Source: GCA-2748575 sp965222725 (GTDB taxonomy: Bacteria > Pseudomonadota > Gammaproteobacteria > Pseudomonadales > Ketobacteraceae). Taken from it: a stretch of DNA of 64,000 nucleotides. The DNA lies in the NCBI GenBank assembly GCA_965222725.1, contig OZ244969.1, forward strand, positions 806,001-870,000. Reading direction: 5' to 3'. The notes beneath the pieces were generated by a model that saw only the letters and a list, made by a program, of their open reading frames with translations, did not search any database and was not told the origin of the DNA. The translations under genes and the position numbers were made by a program. Below are positions 17,001-27,500 of this stretch, in pieces (positions within the stretch are counted from its first letter, which is position 1; every line of letters begins with the position of its first letter).

Positions 17001-18437
17001 TTCCACAAGAGACTCTTTTGAGCTTTCATCCTGACATTTTTTAATGTCTGCATTTTCCAGGATAACGTGGGCGTTGGTGCCGGTGAACGCAAAGGCACTG
17101 ACACCCACCCGCACCTTGCCGGTGTCGTCGGCAAAAGGCGCAAGTTCCGTATGCTGGTCCGTTACCTTGATGGCCATGGATTGCCAGGGCACATACGGAT
17201 TGGGCTGATCAAAGTGCAGCTGTTTCGGTAGGGTGTCGTGCTGCAAAGCCAACACCATTTTAATCACACTGGCTGCACCGGCGGCGGCTTCACAGTGACC
17301 GATATTGGTTTTTACCGAACCCACCTGCAATGGCTGGCGACGAGTCTGATTGCGGCAGTACACCGCTTGCAATGCATTCAGCTCAATGGGGTCGCCCAGG
17401 GGTGTGCCGGTGCCATGGGCTTCCACATAGCCCACCTGTGCCGGCTCCAGCTTTGCCTGCTTTAACGCAGCGCGAATAACCGCTTCCTGCGCGGCTTCAT
17501 TGGGTGCTGTCAGGCCCTGTGATTTACCATCCTGGTTAATCGCGCTGCCTTTCACCAGCGCCAGAATGTTATCGCCATCGGCAATGGCATCGGACAGGCG
17601 TTTTAACAACACCATGCCGCAGCCTTCGGAACGCACATATCCATCGGCATCGGCCGCAAAGGTTTTACAGTGGCCGTCGGGCGACAACATACGCGCCTTG
17701 GCAAACACGATGGACACCGCCGGATTCAATACCAGATGCACGCCGCCACTTAACGCCATATCACATTCTTTCTGGCGCAATGCCTGGCAGGCGGTGTGCA
17801 ATGCCACCAGCGACGAGGAACAGGCGGTGTCCAGTGCCAGTGCCGGGCCTTTAAAATTAAACAGGTAGGCAATGCGCCCGGGTGCGGCACTCATGGCATT
17901 ACCGATGCCCTGCCAGGGAGTAAGATCCTCTGCCCTGCCGATAATACTGCCCAGGTGCGCGTAATCCGAGGATGCCATCCCAATATACAGGCCGGTATTG
18001 CTGCCGCTCAGATTGCCCGGCGCATAACCACCGGATTCCAGGGTCTGATGACAAACTTCCAGCAAAATCCGGTGCTGGGGATCAATATCTTCCGCCTCGC
18101 GGGGTGAGATACCAAAAAACTCCGCATCGAATTCATCAGGGGCATCAATAATCCCCAGCCCCTTGCTGTAAATCTTGCCGGGCGCATCAGGATCCGGATC
18201 GTAAAACTCATCCATGTTCCAGCGCTCATTGTTTTCCTGCTGGCAGATAAAATCCTCACCCGCCATCAGTTTTTGCCAGAAACGATCCGGACTGTCGGCA
18301 CCGTCCGGGTAACGGCAACCCATGCCGATAATGGCAATGGGTTCGTTTTCCCGGCTTTGGTAATCCGCCAGTTGCCGCTTGAGTTGTTTGATCTGCTTCA
18401 GCGCATTACGCATCAGATCCTGTTTTGCGTCACCCAT
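14016..18437 (-). CDS. type I PKS, one module: KS, degenerate AT, KR, ACP
   Basis: A 1473-residue polyketide synthase module. The N-terminal coiled helix (1-28) is a docking-type segment. The KS (about 30-460) has Cys in DTACSSSL (near 202) and His in EAHGTGT and NIGHCEAAAG, so it should condense. The AT region (about 560-800) is shortened and broken. The GQGxQ motif is absent, and the serine elbow GHSxGE reads GVGSGE (residues 642-647), so Ser is replaced by Gly and His by Val. The HAFH region is missing. The KR (about 1080-1270) has AGGTGAIG, FSS and HYSAAN and looks active. The ACP has GIDSLM (Ser near 1398). The ACP must be loaded by another AT, or the KS acts without extension. The gene overlaps the next by four bases. 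Confidence 0.92.
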   Translation of the reverse strand: MGDAKQDLMRNALKQIKQLKRQLADYQSRENEPIAIIGMGCRYPDGADSPDRFWQKLMAGEDFICQQENNERWNMDEFYDPDPDAPGKIYSKGLGIIDAPDEFDAEFFGISPREAEDIDPQHRILLEVCHQTLESGGYAPGNLSGSNTGLYIGMASSDYAHLGSIIGRAEDLTPWQGIGNAMSAAPGRIAYLFNFKGPALALDTACSSSLVALHTACQALRQKECDMALSGGVHLVLNPAVSIVFAKARMLSPDGHCKTFAADADGYVRSEGCGMVLLKRLSDAIADGDNILALVKGSAINQDGKSQGLTAPNEAAQEAVIRAALKQAKLEPAQVGYVEAHGTGTPLGDPIELNALQAVYCRNQTRRQPLQVGSVKTNIGHCEAAAGAASVIKMVLALQHDTLPKQLHFDQPNPYVPWQSMAIKVTDQHTELAPFADDTGKVRVGVSAFAFTGTNAHVILENADIKKCQDESSKESLVEGEWIPPLITWSAKKALAAEQWRQSMHTHMDVQPDLTLNAIARTLSAGRDHHRYRTAWLPESLEDFKNLLLKDQDDKILRGEKPKTTGKVLFAFSDSTQQNDNLDDALYRNIPVFRQWVDQASASWQAQFQYQPMPEAVACFIFQLSLARTWMHWGIKPDYLTGVGSGELVAAHLAGVFSLDDALRLLQALHHNEADATSYKAALNQVQFQAPRLRIFSPANGEHPGKKMAAAEYWLDAVDLVADFGAVAGSASGHGVGLVLEMGPGHYMVDALQRHFTDTASAPLLLPCFTDNARPLQAITQTLAQLYVQGMDPDWQNIMPVKQQSPVTLPTYPFQRKSYWNQRLREYYQKEKLPSATSQWLYSLRWKAIQAPDAPQVRRDSWLLLFPTFSFSRDAEQVLSASQQQVRSLHYHLEGNEAFITDGEQQGKVSAQGQASELLLQQLAEASVESPLHLVFSTAGLEAWQNTTDYHGFTRLMLAVAKAVQQSEHVHLHLLVENAQAVAACTQNKPVNTQQSLALGWGKNLLLELADKARTILDIAQADADNLQACLPWWLNGCDQPWLARRDKQWYAPSVQRAASDVSQNADPVPSAAIRPDAFYVIAGGTGAIGLQLARWLIGQGARQIALLSRSGLSKPEVRQQVDEFSGQGARIIVPKVDLANRDQLNTVLEQLRQEHPLAGVFHLAGQFAITPLTELDASTCTHLMDNKVLGLQWLHELTQQDTLDYFVGFSSIASVWGSAGNFHYSAANQWVDALIAQRQQQGLPATAINWGPWADSGMVSDESQQLAEKRGLLTMKPDQAMAVFADVLLRPGSKNSVPSIVANIDWQRFKPLMSITLPGALFKELDTDVTGDGNSATDIKVELNEQDLEFKAQLESSAPEEREPRLLAYLKQQLGNALQLMPEEVDEQLPLLDMGIDSLMAVEFKNRVTQVTRVELPVVRLMGGANLADVACWMARAYNEEAAQQASATPDSTASPGTDNPAEEELMVEGML

Positions 18438-18508
18438 GTTGCTCCCCCTTGCTTACTGCTATCACGATGACTGGTCCGGGTTTTTAGCAACCCGGTTATT
18501 GTTATTGA

Positions 18509-21500
18509 TCAGCTGTTGCTGTCGTCATCGTCGTCACCCAGCTCTTCTTCCAGCATGGCTGCCAGTTCGTCGTCAGACAGATCATCGATATCATCATCCT
18601 CTGCGGAGGCATCTCCGCTGGCTTGCGCTGTGTCCTGCTCTGATGAGGTATCGTCTTCAGACGCTGCCTCATCCGGGAACATATCCTCGATCAGGAAACC
18701 ACTGAGGCTGGCTACCGTTGGATACTTGAACATCAGGGTGGCGGGCAGCTGCTTGCCGATCAGGGCACAAAGAATATTGCGCAGCTCCACCGCCATCAGC
18801 GAATCCAGACCCAGTTCCTGCAGTGGCTGATTGGGATCGATAATGTCGGATTCTTCCAGCCCCATGACCCGCTGAATCTGTTCACAGATTTTGTCGATCA
18901 GTAAAGGCGTGCGTTCCTGTATGGGCGCATCCGCCAGCATGGCGCGGAACTCGTCTGCCATTTTTTGCAGGGCTTCGTCCATGCCGGCATTGGCTTTTAC
19001 ATCCAGCTCCGACAGGAAGGCCGGTACCTGGCCACTCAAATTGGCCAGGGTGCCCCAGTCGATCACCATCAGGCCGCGCTGCACCGGATTGGTTTCCAGT
19101 ACCTGGCTGAACCAGTGCAGGCCATCTTCCGGCGCAATCAGGCTGACACCGGATGCCGCCGCGTTGGCTTCCACCTGGCTGTTGGCCGCCATGCCCACTT
19201 CGCCCCAGGGGCCCCAGTTAATGGCAATGGCCGGTAAGCCCTGTGCACGGCGGTAATGGGCCAGTCCATCCAGAAAGGCATTGGCCGCCGCATAGTTGGC
19301 CTGCCCCGGCGCTCCCAACAGGGACGACAGCGACGAGAACAGCACAAACATGTCCAGCTCCATAGCCTGCGTAGCTTCGTGCAAATACCAGGCGGCGGCC
19401 AGTTTCGGTGCCATGACTTTTTCAAAGTTTTTCAGATCCTGATTCATCAGGAAAGCATCCGACAACACACCGGCCGCGTGCAGCACACCTTTTAACGGCA
19501 GGCTTTGGGCACCAACGGTTTGCATCAGGTTGCGAATATCTTCTTCATGGCCCATGTCCGCTTTAATACAGGTGACTTTGCTGCCCTGGGATTCCAGGCG
19601 TTTTACCGCATCCGGATTCACCTCGCGTACATCACGCCGTGCTGCCAATACGATTTCACCGGCACCCTGTTGTGCCAGCCAGTCAGCAAACAGCAGGCCC
19701 AGGCCGCCGCTACCACCGGTAATCAGATAGGAGGCATCGTTGCGAACACTGATGGCGCTGTCATCCGGATTAATCAGAATCTTGCCGATATGTTTGCCCT
19801 GCGCCATGTAACGGAAAGCATCTACTGCCTCCTTGTGTTTGAACACTGTGTAAGGCAATGGCTGATAATGGCCTGCTTCGATATTGGCAACGATTTCATC
19901 CATCAGCTGGCGTACGGCCTTGGGATCGTTGAAAGTCACAATCACCAGGTCGAAGGCTTCGTAACTGATATCATCGCGGAAAGCTTTGACCCGATCCTGG
20001 GTCCAGATATCGGCTTTGCCGATTTCCACAAAGCGGCCACCGGCATTGAGCAGTTCCATGCTTTTGGTAATAAATTCCCCGGCCAGGGAATTCAGCACCA
20101 CATCCACGCCTTCGCCGTTGGTGGCTTCGCGGATCTGTTGCGCAAAATCCAGGGAGCGGGAATCAAACACATGCTCCACACCGATCTTGCGCAGAAAATC
20201 CCGTTTCTTTTCACTGGCAGTGGCAAAGACTTCGGCCCCCATGTGTCTGGCAATGTAAATCGCCGCCAAACCCACACCACCTGCGCCGGCGTGAATCAAC
20301 ACGCGCTCACCTTTTTTCAGCCCGGCAATATTCTTGAGCCCGTGCAATGCAGTGCAGTAGGCCACCGGAATGGTTGAGGCTTCGTTCAGAGTGAGGTTTT
20401 CCGGCACCCGGCAGGTGAGCAGTTCTTCAGAAATGGTCTGGGTGCTCATGCAGGATTCTGTCAGGGGCACCATGACCCGATCGCCCACTTTAAAATCCTT
20501 AACATCCGCACCCAGTTCAATCACTTCACCGATACATTCGCCACCCAACGGACCAGGCTCACCGGGATACACATCCAGCACACCCATCACATCACGGAAG
20601 TTAAGACCGGCACTGAGCACTTTCACTGCCACTTGAGTCGACCCCAGTTCCCGCGGCTGGAAAGGCACAAACTTGAGTTCATCAAAGGTGCCTTTCTTTT
20701 CCACCACCAGGCGATAAGGCGCATCAGGGATCGGCATACCGGCAGCACCGGCACCGACCTTGGCCAATCGAGCCACCAGGCGCGAACCACGGCGCAGGGC
20801 CACCTGTTTTTCTTTTGCCGGTTGTTCCATTTCTGCCACGATCTGCTGGGCGTTACGGCTGACACTTTCGGAATCCACATCAATCAACACGGATTCGTAC
20901 TCACTGTGTTCCATATCCAGCACCTTGCCAAAACCCAGCAAGGCGGTTTGTGACGGATTCAGTCGCGTATCGCTGCGTGCAGCAAAAACCGCAGACTCAG
21001 TCACACACCACAACCGTGGCGGATTACTGGACGACTGCAACTGCAAACTCTTGAGCAGGCTCAGCATGGGATTGAACAGGCGCTTTTCCACCGCCATCAC
21101 GGATTCATCCTTGTGGGCGTCTGGCGCCAGATAAACAATACCGTTAATGGCTTTAAGCCCACCGGCAGCAGCCAGCGCCTGGGACCAGTGGCCCACATCA
21201 CCGGGTTGCAGATGAACCGACTGTTCCTGTTGCGAAAACTCGGCGTAATCATCACAGCAGATCTGCCAGGCGGTAACGCCTTCTATGTTGCGCAATTCCT
21301 GCAGTATATGGGTAGCGAGTGTCGACTCTTCACCCACCACCAGATAAGTACCGGCCAAAGGTTTACCCTCGTCTGCTTTAGCGCTCTGGGTTTTCCAGTG
21401 CACATCGTAATGATGGGCAAAAGGATCTTTGTTCAGTGCACGCAGCAGGGCTTCTTTTGGCGCCCGTTTACTGTGAAGAGTATCCAGATCAATCAGGATA

Positions 21501-24500
21501 TTGCCGTTCTCATCGTAAACCTGAATGGTGTGGGAATAGCTTTCCACTTTGAAATCCGGATCATCCGGCGGATTCTTGATTTTTACATGGCACCACAATT
21601 CCGTGGTGGGTTTACCGAAGAAGCGGAAATCTTCCAGGGCAAAGGGAATGTAAATGGAGTCCACCTTGCTGGCATCAAAATCCTCGTGCATGGTGGCCAG
21701 GGCCGAACTCTGGAAACAGGAATCCAGCAGCCCGGGATGAATAATAAATTTACCCTGCTCCAGCGCCGATTCCGGCAAACGCAGTTTGGTCAGGGTTTCT
21801 CCGGGGCGACGCCAGAACTGTTTGATCCAGCGGAATTGTGGCCCTAGCTGATAACCCACCTTGTCCATTTCTTCGTAGAACATGGTGCCGTCAAAAATAT
21901 GGGTGGCACGATCCTGCAGCTGTTTGATATCCGCATCGGTGAGTATCTGCAGTTTATCTGCCGCCTCACAGCTTTCGGCCATCATGCTGGTGTGCATCTG
22001 CCAGTCGTTGCTGCCGGGTTTTTCTACAGCCAGATCACGACTGAAGCCTTTCACCTCAAACTTGTCGGTGGCTTTTTCTGTGTTCTGTTTATCTGCCTGC
22101 TTTTTAAAGCCGTAGTGCAGACGACGTTCCTGGCCTTCTTCCAGAATAAAGGGTTCCGGGAAGATCACATCGTCCAGTTTTACCGGTTTTTCGCCAAACA
22201 CTTCTTTGGCACATAACAGGGCGTTGGCAATGTGGAAGGCACCGGGTGCTACCACCACTTCATACAGGCGGTGATCATCCAGATTAAAAGGTGTCTGCAC
22301 CCCGAAATTATTTTCAAAGAAGACATCGTCACTCATGGGGGAATGCAGCTTGTTCAGCACGCTGTCGGTAATTTCACCCATGGTGGCGCTGCCCTGACCG
22401 GCACTGCCGGACTTGTCGCCCAGCCAGTAACGCTTGCGATCAAATGCATAGGACGGTACCGCCACCCGCTGACGATGGTAGCCTTTATCAAAGGCTTTCC
22501 AGTCGGGGGTAATGCCTTCGCTGTAGAGCTGTGCCAGCGCCAGGGAAAACTGCCGTTCCGCATCCTGTTTGGGACGCAGGCTGTGCACCAACGCCCACTG
22601 ATCCTGGGGCAGGATTTGTTTGGCCAGGCCCAGCAAGGTGGCACCGGGGCCGATTTCCAGACACAGGCCACGGTTTTCCGCCTGCAGGTTTTGCAGAGCA
22701 TCCACAAACAATACCGGCTGTTTGACATGATTGACCCAGTAAGCCGCGGTGGACATTTCACCCTGATTCGGTTTGCCGGTAACGGTGGAAATGATGTCCA
22801 TGGTTGCCGGCTGGTACTGAATGCTTTCCGCTTTTTCCCGGAAGCTGTCCAGCATGGGCGCCATCATGGCGGAATGGAACGCGTGGGAAACCTGCAAAGC
22901 TTTGGCTTCCACTTTGTTGGCGGCAGCCAGTTCCACCAATGCCTGCACACCTTGATGTGTCCCGGACACCACCGTATTGTTAGGTGCATTCACTGCCGCA
23001 ATCTGCACTGCATTGCCAAGCTCCGGCGCGCTCTTCAACAGAGATTCCACCTGATCACGGGGTGCAAACACCGCTGCCATGCTGCCGCTTTCACACAACT
23101 CCACCATCAGGCGGCCACGGGCAATAATCAATGCCATGGCATCTTCCAGAGTCATAATGCCCGCCACGACCGCGGCGGCAAACTCGCCCACACTGTGGCC
23201 GAGCATTAACTCCGGTTTAATGCCCATGGCAAGATACTGCTGCGCCAGACACACCTGCAGGGCAAAAATAGCCGGCTGGGTATATTGGGTATTATCCAGT
23301 TCGCTGCTGAGTTCACCCCAGAGAATATCCAGCAGGGATACGTCCGCTTCCTGGCGCATTAACTGATCGCAACGATCCAGAGATTCCTTAAAGGCCGGGT
23401 TATGTTCGTAAAGCGCCTGCGCCATGCCCACATACTGGGAACCCTGCCCCGTAAACAACCAGGCAAAGGGTTTAACTGCAGGCTGACTGTTGCCTTTAAA
23501 GGAGCCGGGAACCTCCACGCCTTCCGCAAGCTGCGCCAGTTTATTAGCCGCCTGGTCTTTATTGCCCGCCACAATCGCCAGGCGATGTTCAAAGTGCTGG
23601 CGACAGGTGTTAGTGGTAAACGCAATATCACCCAGTGCCGCCGGCGCCGCGTTCAAATTATCGTTCTGCAAAAAGTCACTGAACTGTTTTGCCTGCGCCA
23701 GCACCGCCCCTTCGGTTTTACCGGACAAGCACAATACATGGTGCTGACGTTCCGTATCATTAAGGGTGTGATTGCGTTGCGGTGCTTCTTCCAGAATCAG
23801 GTGCACATTGGTGCCACTGAAACCAAAAGAGCTGACACCGACTCTGCGCTTGCGCTCGCTCCGTTCCCAGGTTCGGTTTTCGGTGGGAATCACAAACCGG
23901 GCGGCATCCACAGCAATATGGGGATTAAACTTTTTAAAGTGCAGGTGCGGCGGAATTTCCTCGTGGTGCAATGACAATGCCGCTTTCATGACACTGCTGA
24001 CACCGGCAGCAGATTCCAGATGGCCCAGATTGGTTTTCACCGAACTGATAATGAGCGGATTATCCGCACTGCGGTTTTTGCAGTACACGGATTCCAGCGC
24101 CTGCACTTCAATCGGATCACCCAAGGGCGTGGCCGTACCGTGGGTTTCCACCCAGTCCACGTCATCGGTAGTTAAACCGGCATTGGCCAGCGCGGCACGA
24201 ATCACGTTTTCCTGTGCCGGCCCATTGGGCGCGGTAAGGCTGGAAGAACGGCCATCCTGATTCATGGCGGAGCCTTTGATAACGGCGATGATATTGTCGT
24301 TATCACGCTCCGCATCGGACAGGCGTTTTAATGCCAGCATGCCCACACCTTCGCCACGCACGTAACCGTCGGCGTTTTCATCAAAGGTTTTACAGCGGCC
24401 TTCTTTAGACAGCATATGGGCTTTAGACAAAGCCACAAAGGTTTCCGGCATGATCATGGCGTTCACGCCACCGGCCAGGGCCATGGAGCATTCACCGTTA

Positions 24501-27500
24501 CGCAGACTCTGCGACGCCAGATGAATAGCCACTGCCGACGACGAACAGGCCGTATCCACCGTCATACAGGGGCCGTTTAATCCCAGATTAAAAGCCACCC
24601 GGCCGGCAATCACATTCAGTGCATTGCCGGTGGGAATAAACATAATATCCTCTTCCCGGGCGCTGGTGGCGCAGGAACGAATGTATTCATTGGCGCCCAC
24701 ACCCACAAACACACCGGTTTCACTTCCGCTCAGGGTATTAGGTGCATAGCCGCTGTTTTCAATGGTGCTCCAGGCAGCTTCCAGCACCAGGCGCTGCTGC
24801 GGTTCCATGCTTTCCAGTTCCCGCGGCGCAATGCCAAACAACTTGCCGTCGAACGATTCGATATCATCCACCAGACCCGCCGACAAGGTATAGGCCTTGC
24901 CGGGCACGTCGGGGTTTTTATCCAGGTACTTGTCAATATCCCAGCGATCTTCCGGCACATCGTTAATACCGCATTCGCCGTTTTTCAACAGCTGCCAGAA
25001 ATCCCCGGGGCCATTGGGTGCTTTGGGCAGCTTGCTGCCAATACCGACAATGGCAATGGGCTCGCCATGGTACTGACCACTGCTGACAGCGGCGGCTTCT
25101 TCCGCCTCATCATAAAGCGACGCGGCAAAATGGCTGGCGATTTTTTCAATGGTGGGGTAATCAAAAATCAGCGTGGCCCGCATGGTCTGACCGGTGTCGG
25201 CTTCCAGCTGCTTTTTGATTTCCAGCGCCATAATGGAATCGATACCCAGATCCATCAGGGGCATGTCTTTATCAATCGCGGCGGCATCTTCCTTGCCGAT
25301 AATGCGTGCCAGCTGTTCCTGCAGGTAGTTCTGGATTTTTTCCTGACGTTCTTCCACCGCCAGCGGATACAGGGATTTAAAGAACGGGGATTTTTCACCG
25401 GTAGCGGCTGATGTGGCGGACAGACTACGCCCCAGCGTACCGAACATGGGATGGGGCCGCTGCATTTCCACAATGTCGCGGAAACGTTGCCAGTCGGCAT
25501 CCACCACAACCTGATGTGATTTGTCGGACTGCCAGGAATGGCTCAGCCAGTACACCGCCTGCTCCGGCGCCAACGGTAACAGACCGCGGCGGGCGCTTTC
25601 TTCAGCGGCAGCGCCAGTAGCCATACCGGCTTCTCCCCAGGGGCCCCAGTTAAAGCCACTGGCGGGAAGATCCCGGGCGTTACGCCAGGCCACCATACCA
25701 TCCAGAAAATGGTTAGCCGCTGCATAATGCGCCATGCCACCCGAGCCCCAGACAGAGGCAATGGAGGAAAACATGACAAAGAAATCCAGCGACAGGGCCT
25801 GCGTGGCCAGATGCAGATTGACCGCGCCATCAATTTTGGCACGGGTTACCCGTTGCCATTCGTCGTTGGTCATTTCATGGCTTAATGCCATTCCGCTGAC
25901 ACCGGCGGCGTGCACAATACCCTTTAACGGGTAGTCGGAACTGTTTAACTGGGTGATCAGATCATTCACGCAATCACGATCCGCCACATCGCCATTAAAC
26001 ACGCTGACAGTGGCACCCTGCTGCTGCAGTTTTTCCACCTGTTGTTTAGCGCTGTCGGAAAGATTCTGCAGCGTGCTGCTGCGGCTCATCATAATCAGAT
26101 GGCGGGCACCGGACTGTACCAGTGCTTCGGCCACATACAGCCCCAGTCCGCCCAAGCCACCGGTAACCAGATAGGTGGCCTGATCACTGAGTGATGACAG
26201 ATCGGGATTCGGCAACGGCCCCTTGTTAAGGCGCAATACCTGACGCTGCTGCCCGTTAAAACGCACTGCATCTTCGTTCGCCGGGTGCATGATTTCATTC
26301 AGCAACTGTTGCCCCTGAGTAGCGGCATCATTGCTGCTGTTTAAATCCACCATACCGCCCCAGCGTTCGCCCCATTCCAGCGCCGCACTCTTGGCAAAGC
26401 CCAGGGTGGGATAAGCGGCAAGGTTGGGCTGATCATCACGGTAACCGTTTTCACTCACACACCAGATGCGCACCGGGTTATGTTGTTGCGCGGGCGTGTT
26501 GCGGTGCCCGTCACTGGCCAGTGCCTGTGCGGCCAGCAACAGTCGATCACCCTGCTGATGAGCACTACGCAGCACCTCATTCAGCTCAGTATCGCTCTGC
26601 GGAATGGCTTTGGGGGCAGCAATCACTACCGGCAGGCTCAGTTGTTTTTCTTCTGCCTTAGTCTGGTATTCGGAAATACTCGCCCGCAGGTTTTCTGCGG
26701 AATCCAGTGGCAGCGTAATAATCTCTACAGCCTGGTTTTCAAATTCCGGCATCGTTTTAACAGCGGCCTGCAACGATTCTTTTAGCTGTGCACTAAATTC
26801 TGGTGCCGTATCCAGCAACAGAATGGTATCAAAGCGGGCATTGCCCTGATCTGCTTGATTTGATAACTCCGCAGCAATCCAGTCCCACTGATAACTGAGT
26901 TTGCCCAGCGCACCACCGGAATCCTTGCTGTAATTACCCAGACGGATCTTATCCACCCAGAAACTCTGACGCTGGTAAGGATAAGTGGGCAATGCCACTT
27001 TTTTCGGCGCACTACCCGAATCAGCCACAAAGAGTTTGCCCCACTGAACGGCTGCACCCTGCAGATATAGATCGGCAATGGTTTTGTGAAAGTGTTTAGC
27101 CTCACTGGTATCGCGATCCAGGCTGTGAAGCATTTCGCAGGGTTGCTCGCTGTTCATGCACTGCGGCAACAGTTTCACCAGATTGGCGCCGGGGCCAATT
27201 TCAATCACGCACTGAATGTTTTGCTCTGCCAGGGATTGGCCTGCCTGCAGAAACTGCACCGTATCCCGCACGTGATCCACCCAGTATTGTGCCTGGCGCA
27301 CATCCTGAGTGGCGGTTTTACCGGTTTTGCTGGAAATAAAACGGATACGCGGCGCTTTCAGCTGCACACCACTGACCTGCTCGGCAAAAGGCGCCAGCAT
27401 GGGTTCCATCATGGGCGAGTGAAACGCATGGGACACGCTCAGTTCGCGGGTTTTAATCTGCATATCACTGAGCAACGCGGTAGCCTGTTCCACGGCAGCC

